Part shown: in pieces, positions 34,996 to 43,397 of the stretch | Position numbering within the stretch: position 1 is the first letter of the stretch | How the letters are laid out: each line of letters opens with the position of its first letter | Origin: Clostridia bacterium | Lineage (GTDB): Bacteria; Bacillota; Clostridia; Oscillospirales; CAG-272 | Direction: 5' to 3' | Length of the DNA stretch: 64,000 nucleotides | Assembly: GCA_017537175.1 (NCBI GenBank) | Contig: JAFYLH010000029.1 | Coordinates: forward strand, 16,698-80,697 | Made by a program: the position numbers and the translations under genes | The notes under the pieces: model-generated | Told to the model about the DNA's origin: nothing | Seen by the model: the letters and a program-made list of their open reading frames with translations, nothing else | Database searches by the model: none

Positions 34996-37900
34996 ACTGT
35001 TCTATTTCGTCGATGACGCGTTTTCCTATCGTATTTATTGCATCTACGCTTACAACAAAGTTAACATCATCTATAACCGTTTCAACAGATTTACTTGCAA
35101 AGATCCTTCCTGCATTGGCAGAATAATATCCGTTTTCTGCAGTAATATCTCCACTTAAGCTGCAGTTTTTAAATATTGCACTAGAACCACAGCTGCCTAT
35201 AAATCCGCCTGCATATGATATATTTCCGACCGTATCACTAGTTTTTGCTTTAACAGTACCCTCATATTCACAACCTGTGACGGTAATTACATATCCGTTT
35301 TCGTTAAGTCCAAAGGTATATCCCATCATACCTCCCGCATATACAGCACTGCATCCGTCTGCCGTAACATCTGCCGTAATACTGCAATCTGAGATATTTA
35401 TAACATTATCATATGTAAAGTGACCGCTTCCGTAATCATGACTGTCTTCACCGATAAGACCGCCTGCGTGAGCTGTAGCACCGTAGAACAGTGTCACCGA
35501 GTTGGAGGTTCTCTTTGAACCGTAGCTTGTTTCTGCAACAACACTTCCCTTTACAACAGCTCTGCTTATTATCAGCTCCTCAGATGAGCTTGATTTACCG
35601 ATAAGACCTCCTGCATCGCTATAACCGTATTCAGCCTTACCGCTATGTGTACACTTGACATTTCCTTCAAAAAGCACATCCTTTATTTTAATATCACCCG
35701 CAGAACAACCGATTAATCCTCCGGCTGTGCCATAGGCAGTCAAGCTTTGAGAAAGACTGTATTCTGCTTTGACATTTGAGGTAACATTTGCATATACCGT
35801 TACATATTCTATAACAGTCTGTCCCATCATGTCACTTGCAAACAAGCCTCCCGCATCTGATTTTGAAGAGATATCATCACAAATAACATAACAGTTGTAC
35901 ACAGTTCCGTTACCAAAAACCGCAATTACTGCCGCATCCGTACTTCCGGATATCTTTATTGCCTCGATACCTAAATTCTTTACCGTTGCGTTATCAATCC
36001 TGCCAAACAGTCCTGCATTGTCTGTATCGTAGCAATTTAAATTTTCGATGGTATAGCCCTGACCGTCCAGAGTACCGGTAAACCTATTGTCATAGTTATC
36101 GCACAATGGTACCCATCTTCCGTTGTTGTATGTACTCAGATCAATATCACATTTAAGCACAAAGCTGCCGTCAGGGTCAGCATTTATCTTTTCGTACAGC
36201 TCACGGGCAGTGGATATTTCTGTAGCCGCAGGATCAGCGGGAGAAATGTCGGTCATAAACATATTATTTTCAGGCTTCATTTTTATCCAGTCGCCTAAAT
36301 AGTTAATACCGTTGTTCTGTACATCAACAGGCTCTGAAAGTACATATTGCCTGTATCCCTCTGCGCTAACGGTCAGGTTATATCTGCCCTTGGGAACAAA
36401 CAGCTCAAAATGTCCCATAGCATCGGTAGTTGTACTATACTGCTCATTGGTAGATGTATTTGTTACAGTAACGGTTGCATCGGCGATCTTGAAATCAACA
36501 TCCTCTGCCGAAACCACCCAGCACAGTATACCGCCGTTTTTGGGCTCTTCACCGCTTTCAGAGGTCTTCATATGTGCTGCCTGCTGAACCGCCATATATG
36601 CATCAACCATATCGCATGAATTACACCTGAAGCTGGAGTTTGAGCATACTATCTCTTTAACCTGAGCGCCGGTAAGATCATTATTTACCGACCAGACCGA
36701 TGCCGCCACTCCCGCAACATGGGGGGACGCCATAGATGTACCTCTCCAGTTTTTGCTGCTGTACTTGCTGTTGGGTACGGTGGAGTAAATATTTTCACCG
36801 GGAGCATAAATATCTACTCTGTCTCCGCCATTGGAAAAATTACAGATTTCATAATTTGAATCTACTGCACCTACTACGATAATCCTGTTATAAACATCAG
36901 GATAATCCTCTTCACTGATCACCGTTGTCCAAAAATTATATTTGCAGTCATATATAATATTATTTTTTCTGTCTGAATTATTACCGGCAGAGTTAACCAA
37001 AACAAAATCATAACCCTTATTCAATAAACGGTTTAAAAAATCGCCCAAAATATATGAATTTGATTCTAAATAATCTACCATATCATCCCATTCGGGATCA
37101 GTATATTTCAAACCGCTTTCTTTATATTTGTATCCCCAGCTTGTATTAATAACCTTTACATCTCTTAAAATCAGCTCTGAATATGCAATTTTAAGACTCA
37201 TAGAGGTTACAATATTTTCTGTATATGATTCAACACCGTCAAAGGATACACCGTACAAATTACCTTCGCCGTAAGGATAAACACCGCAAATACCTTCCTT
37301 GTTATCGGTTTTGGCTGCCATTGTTCCGGCTACATGTGTTCCATGATCACGACGGTTAACATTATTGTAAAAAACCTCGGCAAAGCCCAGATCCTTATGA
37401 TCGGTATCAAAACCGCAATCTATCAAACCTACCTTAACAGGATCTACATTCTTTTTATTGGCATTCAGTATATCCCAGGATGCCAATACCTCTATAGCCT
37501 CTATACCCCAGCTTTTTCCCTTACAGTCATTGAAATTTTGAAGATCCTTTTTCCATTTATCTCCAAAATAAAAACCGTTGCGTTCCTCATTAACATCAAC
37601 ATCTACATAACAAACATAATTTATATAAGCAGACTCTACAAGCGGACTGTTATTTAAGGTCTCTAACAGCTCTTCAAGCTCTTCTTGACTACTGATATTA
37701 TTAAATTTCAACTGATAGTCACCGGTTATTTCAATATAACCTGCTATTTCGGCACCGTGCTTTTTTGCAAGTGACTTAATATCTGCAAATCTTGTACCGT
37801 CTGCCGCTACCAACAGTATCTCATTGTCCGCATACATATTACCCTTATCATCTTCGGCAATATGCTCCTTTTCGATCTGGCTGTAATATATCTCTCCTGT

Positions 37901-38164
37901 TTCATTTTTATCCGAGGTCTTACCTGACTTAAACAGAGAGCCATCAAAAAATATAAGATTTATGCCGCCAATAAGACATACAAGCATCAAGGGTAAAACA
38001 ACTACGCAAAATATAAGTATTAAAGCTATGATCGAAAGAATCAGTTTTTTCTTCGATTTTTTCGGCTTTTTTATTTTAGCGGGAGCAGCGGGTATTTCTG
38101 CTTTTGTTCCGCATAACGGACAGTATTTTCCTTCAAATTCTTTTCCGCAATTTTTACAAAACAT
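34994..38164 (-). CDS. Membrane-tethered S8 subtilisin-like protease with GLUG-type repeats
   Basis: 1056 residues. N-terminal zinc ribbon (CKNC...CPLC, residues 3-18), a Lys-rich linker, one membrane segment (about 41-68), a propeptide-like region (about 110-190), then the S8 catalytic domain with Asp249 (GLIDCGFDTDH), His274 (RDHGTHVAGTMA) and Ser477 (GTSMASPHVAG). A carboxypeptidase-regulatory-like beta domain follows (GHFELFVPKGRYNLTVSAEGY). The C-terminal 370 residues have repeated GLFG/GGLIG units like GLUG repeats. The topology puts the zinc ribbon inside and the protease outside. The ATG at 38164 follows AGAGGAAATACT; an in-frame TTG at 38236 lies in the -35 box. Substrate unknown. 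Confidence 0.92.
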   Translation of the reverse strand: MFCKNCGKEFEGKYCPLCGTKAEIPAAPAKIKKPKKSKKKLILSIIALILIFCVVVLPLMLVCLIGGINLIFFDGSLFKSGKTSDKNETGEIYYSQIEKEHIAEDDKGNMYADNEILLVAADGTRFADIKSLAKKHGAEIAGYIEITGDYQLKFNNISSQEELEELLETLNNSPLVESAYINYVCYVDVDVNEERNGFYFGDKWKKDLQNFNDCKGKSWGIEAIEVLASWDILNANKKNVDPVKVGLIDCGFDTDHKDLGFAEVFYNNVNRRDHGTHVAGTMAAKTDNKEGICGVYPYGEGNLYGVSFDGVESYTENIVTSMSLKIAYSELILRDVKVINTSWGYKYKESGLKYTDPEWDDMVDYLESNSYILGDFLNRLLNKGYDFVLVNSAGNNSDRKNNIIYDCKYNFWTTVISEEDYPDVYNRIIVVGAVDSNYEICNFSNGGDRVDIYAPGENIYSTVPNSKYSSKNWRGTSMASPHVAGVAASVWSVNNDLTGAQVKEIVCSNSSFRCNSCDMVDAYMAVQQAAHMKTSESGEEPKNGGILCWVVSAEDVDFKIADATVTVTNTSTNEQYSTTTDAMGHFELFVPKGRYNLTVSAEGYRQYVLSEPVDVQNNGINYLGDWIKMKPENNMFMTDISPADPAATEISTARELYEKINADPDGSFVLKCDIDLSTYNNGRWVPLCDNYDNRFTGTLDGQGYTIENLNCYDTDNAGLFGRIDNATVKNLGIEAIKISGSTDAAVIAVFGNGTVYNCYVICDDISSKSDAGGLFASDMMGQTVIEYVTVYANVTSNVKAEYSLSQSLTAYGTAGGLIGCSAGDIKIKDVLFEGNVKCTHSGKAEYGYSDAGGLIGKSSSSEELIISRAVVKGSVVAETSYGSKRTSNSVTLFYGATAHAGGLIGEDSHDYGSGHFTYDNVINISDCSITADVTADGCSAVYAGGMMGYTFGLNENGYVITVTGCEYEGTVKAKTSDTVGNISYAGGFIGSCGSSAIFKNCSLSGDITAENGYYSANAGRIFASKSVETVIDDVNFVVSVDAINTIGKRVIDEIEQ

Positions 38165-38207
38165 AGTATTTCCTCTTTCAAGACGGTAATAATATTCAGT
38201 CAGGATT

Positions 38208-38236
38208 ATTTTATCAACTGCAAATCCTTTTGTCAA
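38208..38236 (-). promoter_or_regulatory. Promoter of the S8 protease gene
   Basis: Minus strand TTGACA (38231-38236), 17-bp spacer, TAAAAT (38208-38213). Confidence 0.85.
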
Positions 38237-38275
38237 TATATCAGAATAACACTGACTTCAATTATCATCCTTACC

Positions 38276-38304
38276 TTGTCAAATCGCAAATAAAATGATA
38301 TAAT
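38276..38304 (+). promoter_or_regulatory. Promoter of the nitroreductase gene
   Basis: TTGTCA (38276-38281), 17-bp spacer, TATAAT (38299-38304). Confidence 0.8.
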
Positions 38305-38335
38305 GAATAATCAAACCTATGAAAGGGCAAATATC

Positions 38336-39061
38336 ATGAATCCTGTTATCAAACAACTGAAAGAAAGAAAATCTGTACGGGTGTTTACCGACAGACCTAT
38401 AACAGAAGAGGAAAAATACGCCATACTTGAAGCGGCGGTCAATGCTCCTACTGCAGGCTGTCAGCAGCTGTATACCATAATAGATGTAACCGATCAAAAA
38501 TTAAAGGATGCTCTTGTCGAAACCTGCGACCACCAGCCCTTTATAGCCACAGCTCCCCTTGTACTGGTGTTCTGTGCAGACTGCCGTAAGTGGTACAATG
38601 CCTTTAAAGAATACGGATGTGAGCCAAGAGACCCCGGGGTGGGAGATCTTATGCTTGCGGTAAGCGACACCAACATTGCCGCACAGAACGCAGTTGTCGC
38701 TGCCCACAGCCTCGGTATAGGCTCCTGCTATATCGGTGACATTATGGAAAATGCAGAAGAGCAAAGAAAGCTCCTTTGTCTGCCCGAATTTGTTTTCCCC
38801 TGTGCTATGCTGGTATTCGGCTATCCCACCGAGCAGCAGCTTAACCGACAAAAGCCAAGCAGAGCAGAGATGAAGCATATAGTCCACCAAAACGGCTACC
38901 GTGATATGGATAAGGATGAGCTTAAGGATACTCTGTCGGCAAACTTAGGTGAAAAATGCTTTGAGGATTGGATAAAAGCATTCTGTAACCGTAAATATAA
39001 CTCCGACTTTTCAAGAGAAATGACAAGATCGGTCAAGGTATTTCTTGAGGATTTTGAATAA
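38336..39061 (+). CDS. Nitroreductase-family flavoprotein
   Basis: 241 residues. N-terminal RKSVRVFTDRPITEEEKYAILEAA with the FMN-binding Arg-Ser-x-Arg pattern, NAPTAGCQQLYTI, DTNIAAQNAVVAAHSLGIGSCYIGD, and PCAMLVFGYPT near the end of the core. The C-terminal tail of about 50 residues is longer than in minimal nitroreductases. FMN-dependent NAD(P)H oxidoreductase; physiological substrate not readable. The ATG at 38336 follows GAAAGGGCAAATATC. Confidence 0.9.
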   Translation: MNPVIKQLKERKSVRVFTDRPITEEEKYAILEAAVNAPTAGCQQLYTIIDVTDQKLKDALVETCDHQPFIATAPLVLVFCADCRKWYNAFKEYGCEPRDPGVGDLMLAVSDTNIAAQNAVVAAHSLGIGSCYIGDIMENAEEQRKLLCLPEFVFPCAMLVFGYPTEQQLNRQKPSRAEMKHIVHQNGYRDMDKDELKDTLSANLGEKCFEDWIKAFCNRKYNSDFSREMTRSVKVFLEDFE

Positions 39062-39065
39062 ACAC

Positions 39066-39100
39066 AAAAAACTGTCACGAAAAAATCGTGACAGTTTTTT
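39066..39100. terminator. Bidirectional terminator between convergent genes
   Basis: 15-bp perfect stem AAAAAACTGTCACGA with A5 loop; T-runs on both strands. Confidence 0.92.
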
Positions 39101-39102
39101 AC

Positions 39103-39132
39103 CTTTAATTCCGCACTCCGCACTCCGCATTA
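39103..39132 (-). repeat. Heptamer island after the dehydrogenase stop codon
   Basis: On the minus strand TAA is followed at once by TGCGGAG, TGCGGAG, TGCGGAA and TTAAAGG, then the terminator hairpin. Confidence 0.8.
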
Positions 39133-39834
39133 CATAAACGGTTCCTTAGTCTCTCTGTGCAGCTCGATCTCGTCGGCAACACAGGCGCAGTTACGCATCT
39201 TAAGCAGATATAATACTGTCTCGGCAATATCCTCGGCAAGTATCATACCCTCGCTTGAAAGGTCGGGGCGGGAGATCTTTACCATATCGGTAAAAACTCC
39301 GCCGGGGCTGATTACATGAGCGCGGACACCTCGCTTATAATATTCCTTACTCAATGCCTTGGTAAAGCCAAGCAGAGCGTGCTTTGATGCGGCATAAACG
39401 CTCTGAAGAGCATAGCCCTTATGGGCGGTAACCGAGGCTATATTTATAACAGTTCCGCAGCCTGTCTTTTCAAGGTAGGGCAAAGCCTCTTTACAGAGCA
39501 GAAAGGGCGCACGGACATTTGTGTTCATTATCTTATCGTACTCTTCCATTGTAATGTCACAGAATTCCTGCGACTGAGCCACACCTGCGTTGTTTATAAC
39601 AAGATCGATGCTGCCGTAGGTCTCTACCGTTTTTGCAACAACCGATCTTACATATTCATCGTCACATATGTCCCCCGCAAGGATAAGGCAGTCCCTGTCC
39701 TTTGCGGTCTTTTTTATTTTTTCTTCGTTTCGTCCCATAAGAACGAGCTTATAACCAAGCCCGAACAGGGCCTCGGCAATGGCAGAGCCTATGCCGCCGC
39801 CTGCACCGGTAATGATACAAACCTTATTTTTCAT
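39130..39834 (-). CDS. Short-chain dehydrogenase/reductase
   Basis: 234 residues. Rossmann motif ITGAGGGIGSAIAEAL, NNAGVAQSQ, and catalytic Ser-Tyr-Lys as NIASVTAHKG then YAASKHALLG. Classical SDR, NADP(H) likely from the Arg after the second strand (MGRNEEKI). The tail is similar to 3-oxoacyl-ACP reductases in layout but the substrate is unknown. The stop codon runs into heptamer repeats. Confidence 0.9.
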   Translation of the reverse strand: MKNKVCIITGAGGGIGSAIAEALFGLGYKLVLMGRNEEKIKKTAKDRDCLILAGDICDDEYVRSVVAKTVETYGSIDLVINNAGVAQSQEFCDITMEEYDKIMNTNVRAPFLLCKEALPYLEKTGCGTVINIASVTAHKGYALQSVYAASKHALLGFTKALSKEYYKRGVRAHVISPGGVFTDMVKISRPDLSSEGMILAEDIAETVLYLLKMRNCACVADEIELHRETKEPFM

Positions 39835-39893
39835 TATTATACCCCTTTTTGAATAAATCAGAGGTCAGTATTAAACCGCTGATCGATTAGTTT

Positions 39894-40337
39894 TTAATAG
39901 TTAGTCTCTGTTATTTGTTCCAATGTTACAGGAAATAATAAACGGTTATTTTTTAAAAAATCATACTTTTGATAATCCGGTTGCAAGGTTCCGATAAATA
40001 CAACATCAAAAGAAACCTTTTCGTTTGACGGAATATTGAAATATTCCGAGCTTTCATCATTAATTGCACAAAGAGTTGTTTCTTTTATAATTCCTGTGTC
40101 ATATTCCTCCTTTAGGTCTCCAATAAGCTTTACCGTTACATTTTTATCGCTTGTATTCTTGACTGTAACATAACAAGAATAATAAATTGAATTATTCTTT
40201 ATATAAACATCACTTAACCAGCTTTCGTCTTCTATCAGCCTGCAACAATTGGCTGTTTTTGCTTCAATATTTGAACAGGATATAAAAGATGACAGGATAA
40301 AAATTATACACAATATTTCTATAAATATTTTTTTCAT
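39894..40337 (-). CDS. Predicted lipoprotein of unknown function
   Basis: 147 residues; lipobox SFISC after a hydrophobic stretch (FIEILCIIFILSSFISC). The mature part has a beta-rich FxLYD-like pattern (YSCYVTVKNTSDKNVTVKLIG...FNIPSNEKVSFDVVFIG). Promoter at 40374-40402; AAAGGAGCGG lies about 14 bases before the ATG. Confidence 0.8.
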   Translation of the reverse strand: MKKIFIEILCIIFILSSFISCSNIEAKTANCCRLIEDESWLSDVYIKNNSIYYSCYVTVKNTSDKNVTVKLIGDLKEEYDTGIIKETTLCAINDESSEYFNIPSNEKVSFDVVFIGTLQPDYQKYDFLKNNRLLFPVTLEQITETNY

Positions 40338-40373
40338 GTGTTTTTAAACCGCTCCTTTTATCTTATGTGTACG

Positions 40374-40402
40374 ATTATATCAAAAACCGCTTTAACTGTC
40401 AA
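40374..40402 (-). promoter_or_regulatory. Consensus promoter for 39894-40337
   Basis: Minus strand TTGACA (40397-40402), 17-bp spacer, TATAAT (40374-40379). The strip 40430-40510 towards dnaA is almost pure A/T. Confidence 0.88.
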
Positions 40403-40540
40403 TCAGAGAGTCAAATCAGCCGTTCTTTGTAAAATTTTTGTTAATATATAATTAATATTATTTATTTATATATTAGTTTATATTATAATAATCTATAATT
40501 AACATAGTGTTGAAAACTTTTTTTGAAAGGATGTATACAG

Positions 40541-41920
40541 ATGCAAACATTTGACGATGTATGGGCCGTCATATGCGAGGCCATGAACGAAGAATTTTCA
40601 AAACCCTTTATCGCGGTGTGGTTTGCCAATCTCAAGCTTGCCTTTCTTGACGAAAAAATTGCGGTATTTATAGCAAAATCAGAATTTTTCCGCAAGGGAA
40701 TAGAAGAAAAGCATAAGGATAAGATCAAAAAATACCTCATCAATACCTTAGGTTACGATGTAGAAATAGTTGTACTTAACGACGAGGAGGGTCCCCACGA
40801 CCTGTCGGTATACACAGAGGGTGCTGCAACCGTACAGACTGCCGAAAGAACAGAGGAAGCAGTATCCGATATCAAGACCGTTGTTCCTCAGGCTGTACAG
40901 AACCACAGCTACACCTTTGATAACTTTATAGTCGGCGCTTCAAACAAGTTTGCCCACGCGGCATCCCTGGCTGTGGCAAACAACCCCATAGACAACGAGT
41001 ACAATCCTCTGTTTATTCACGGTCCCTCGGGTCTGGGCAAGACACATCTGCTCAACGCAATAATGAACCGTATGAGAGAGCTTAACCCGGATGTCAAGAT
41101 AGTTTATGTCAAGGGTGACGATTTTACCAACAAGCTTATCGAGGCTATCACCAACAAAACAACGGCTCAGTTCCGCAACACCTTCCGTACCGTGGATGCA
41201 CTTCTCATAGATGATGTTCAGTTTATTGCAGGTAAGGAATCCACACAGGAGGAGTTCTTCCACACCTTTAATACCATATACGAGGAGGGCGGGCAGATCA
41301 TCCTTGCTTCCGACCGTCCCCCCAGAGAAATGGCAACCCTGGAGGACAGATTGCAGAACCGCTTTGAGTCGGGTATTCTTGCAGATATCCAGCCCCCCAA
41401 CCTTGAGCTCAGAATAGCCATAATGAAGGACAAGGCGGCAAAAAAGGGTGTCAGCATCTCCTACGAGATACTCAATTACTTAGCCGAAAATCTTACCTCA
41501 AATGTAAGACAGCTTGAGGGTGCCATCAACAAGATCTGCGCACAGAGCTTTCTTATCAATACACCCATCACCCTCGAAATGGCAAAGACCGCCGTTGCGG
41601 ATATGATATCCACCAAGGAAAGCGCCAATGTTTCTCCCGATCTTATCATAGAAACCGTGGCACGTCGTGACGGTGTATCGGTTGACGATATCAAGAGCCG
41701 CAAGCGCACAAGCTCTATCGCCTTTACCAGACATAAGTGCATCTATCTTATACATAAGCTCACCGGTATGAGCTACGGCAGGATAGGCGAGATATTCAAG
41801 CGCGACCGCACCACCATGATGTCCTCTGTTGACACGGTCAAGGAGGAGATCAAGATAAACTCCATCTACGAAGAGGAGATAAACTCACTTATCAGAGAGA
41901 TAAAGGGCGAGGAAGTATAA
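40541..41920 (+). CDS. dnaA: Chromosomal replication initiator DnaA
   Basis: 459 residues. Domain I at 1-80, a linker to about 120, AAA+ domain with YTFDNFIVGASNKFAHAA, Walker A GPSGLGKTHL, Walker B LLIDDVQFIAGK, NVRQLEGAINKI, then the DNA-binding domain IV. The domain IV signature, usually GRDHTTV, reads KRDRTTMMS here, so the base-contacting His is Arg. DnaA binds DnaA boxes and melts oriC. The ATG at 40541 has AAAGGATG before it; an upstream TTG at 40523 is in frame but poor. Boxes lie just downstream of the gene. Confidence 0.97.
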   Translation: MQTFDDVWAVICEAMNEEFSKPFIAVWFANLKLAFLDEKIAVFIAKSEFFRKGIEEKHKDKIKKYLINTLGYDVEIVVLNDEEGPHDLSVYTEGAATVQTAERTEEAVSDIKTVVPQAVQNHSYTFDNFIVGASNKFAHAASLAVANNPIDNEYNPLFIHGPSGLGKTHLLNAIMNRMRELNPDVKIVYVKGDDFTNKLIEAITNKTTAQFRNTFRTVDALLIDDVQFIAGKESTQEEFFHTFNTIYEEGGQIILASDRPPREMATLEDRLQNRFESGILADIQPPNLELRIAIMKDKAAKKGVSISYEILNYLAENLTSNVRQLEGAINKICAQSFLINTPITLEMAKTAVADMISTKESANVSPDLIIETVARRDGVSVDDIKSRKRTSSIAFTRHKCIYLIHKLTGMSYGRIGEIFKRDRTTMMSSVDTVKEEIKINSIYEEEINSLIREIKGEEV

Positions 41921-41959
41921 TACCTTAATGTCATTAACTTAAAATGTGATATTCATAAG

Positions 41960-41968
41960 TTTTCCACA
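41960..41968 (+). promoter_or_regulatory. DnaA box 1
   Basis: TTTTCCACA, one mismatch to TTATCCACA. Confidence 0.8.
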
Positions 41969-41970
41969 CC

Positions 41971-41979
41971 TTTTCCACA
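41971..41979 (+). promoter_or_regulatory. DnaA box 2
   Basis: TTTTCCACA, two bases after box 1. Confidence 0.8.
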
Positions 41980-42007
41980 TGTTATTAACTTGTTTTCCGA
42001 CGGAAAA

Positions 42008-42016
42008 TGTGGATAA
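42008..42016 (-). promoter_or_regulatory. DnaA box 3 (perfect consensus)
   Basis: TTATCCACA on the minus strand. Confidence 0.88.
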
Positions 42017-42111
42017 GTAAAATGCCAGAAACAGAGCTGTTGATTTTCTTCTCTGTTTTCCGACATTTGGTGAGGAGGCATAAAATACCATACCGTAAGG
42101 GTATACCGTAC

Positions 42112-42120
42112 TTTTCCACA
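42112..42120 (+). promoter_or_regulatory. DnaA box 4, next to the triplet array
   Basis: TTTTCCACA directly before the C-rich run and the DnaA-trio-like triplets. Confidence 0.82.
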
Positions 42121-42133
42121 CTTTCCCACCCCC

Positions 42134-42151
42134 CTACTACCACTGTTACTA
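42134..42151 (-). other. DnaA-trio-like triplet array
   Basis: Plus strand reads CTA-CTA-CCA-CTG-TTA-CTA, giving repeated 3'-GAT-like triplets on the other strand, between a box/GC-rich run and an A/T-rich tract. This matches the published DnaA-trio arrangement of Bacillus origins. Confidence 0.6.
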
Positions 42152-42200
42152 ATTTCTTTTATATATTTATTTTTATTTATTTTAAAAGGACGAAAAAAAG

Positions 42201-43349
42201 ATGAAAACGATTTTTGAAAAAAGCATACTGCTTGATGCTATCCTTCCCGCTTTAGGCTCTGTATCCGCAAAGAATACCATACCCGCAATAGAGGGTATCA
42301 ACCTTAACTGTACAGAGGACGGCAAATGTGTCATTACCGCGTACGACCTTGAAAAGGGCTACAGAACCGAGATATCCTGCGATGTGGTAAGACCGGGTAA
42401 CTATATCATCAATGCACAGAAGTTTGCACAGATCATCCGTGCAATGCCCTCCGGCTTTATTACCATAGATATAGATTCCAGTAATATTGCAAAGATAGTA
42501 AGCGGTAAGAGTGAGTTCGAGATCTATGCCATGAACGGTGCCGACTTTCCTCAGCTTCCCGCCCTTCGCGGTGACCACGGCTTTGTTATCAAGCAGGGTA
42601 TACTGCGTAACATGATAACAAAGACACAGTTTGCCGTTGCCGCAAACGATATGCGTCCCGAGCTTAACGGTGCCTTCTTTAAGATAGAGGGCAACAAGCT
42701 TACCGTTGTATCCTGCGACGGCTCAAAGATGGCTATCAAGGAGCAGATCACCGATATAGAAAACAAAAACGATGACCAAAGCGAGCTTGATATGCAGTTT
42801 ATCATTCCCGCAAAAACTCTTATCGAGATAATGAAGCTTCTCTCGGATAATGACGAAACCGTTTCAATAAGACTTACCAGAAAATATGTTATCCTCTTTA
42901 TAGGCAGCGTTATATTCTTCTCCAGACTTATAGAGAACGAGTATATAGATTATAACCGTTTTCTGCCCAAGGCACCCAAGACCTTTGTAAAGATCGACTG
43001 TGAGGCATTTTTAGGGGCTTTAGAGCGCGCTTCCCTTGTTACCGAGGATAAGACTATGGGTCAGGCTAAATCTATCCTCAGATGCAATTTTGAGGACAAT
43101 ATGCTCAAAATATCCTCTGTTTCGGTATCGGGTAAGGTATATGACGAGGTATTTACCGAAAAACAGGGCGATGATATTGTTATAGGCTTTAACTGCCGTT
43201 ACCTGCTGGATGCTCTCAGAGCCTGCGACAGCGAAAAGCTCAAGCTCAGTCTTACAAGCCAGCTTATGGGTATGACCCTGCAGCCTGCAGAGGAGGGCGA
43301 GGACGGAACATTTACCTTCCTTGTGCTTCCGGTAAAGATCAAGGAATAA
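42201..43349 (+). CDS. dnaN: DNA polymerase III beta sliding clamp
   Basis: 382 residues, usual clamp length, three repeated domains. Recognised by order after dnaA and by clamp elements such as VSAKNTIPAIEGI, DMRPELNGAFFKIEGN, and the C-terminal MTLQPAEEGEDGTFTFLVLPV-type end. Ring clamp that tethers polymerase III and repair factors. ATG after AAAAGGACGAAAAAAAG. The stop codon leads directly into heptamer repeats that end in the recF ribosome site. Confidence 0.96.
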   Translation: MKTIFEKSILLDAILPALGSVSAKNTIPAIEGINLNCTEDGKCVITAYDLEKGYRTEISCDVVRPGNYIINAQKFAQIIRAMPSGFITIDIDSSNIAKIVSGKSEFEIYAMNGADFPQLPALRGDHGFVIKQGILRNMITKTQFAVAANDMRPELNGAFFKIEGNKLTVVSCDGSKMAIKEQITDIENKNDDQSELDMQFIIPAKTLIEIMKLLSDNDETVSIRLTRKYVILFIGSVIFFSRLIENEYIDYNRFLPKAPKTFVKIDCEAFLGALERASLVTEDKTMGQAKSILRCNFEDNMLKISSVSVSGKVYDEVFTEKQGDDIVIGFNCRYLLDALRACDSEKLKLSLTSQLMGMTLQPAEEGEDGTFTFLVLPVKIKE

Positions 43350-43387
43350 TTCTCAATTCGCAATTCTCAATTCGCAATTGAAGGAAG
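43349..43387 (+). repeat. Heptamer island supplying the recF ribosome site
   Basis: After the dnaN stop: TTCTCAA, TTCGCAA, TTCTCAA, TTCGCAA, then TTGAAGGAAG, whose AAGGAAG is the Shine-Dalgarno sequence of recF. Confidence 0.85.
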
Positions 43388-43397
43388 ATAAATAATA

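Larger units (their letters stand above)
41940..42180 (+). other. oriC: Replication origin (oriC) between dnaA and dnaN
   Basis: Holds four DnaA boxes: TTTTCCACA at 41960, 41971 and 42112, and TGTGGATAA (perfect, minus) at 42008. The last box is followed by a C-rich run, a triplet array at 42134-42151, then an A/T stretch to 42199 as unwinding element. This order matches the known Bacillus subtilis origin. No gene inside. Confidence 0.85.
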
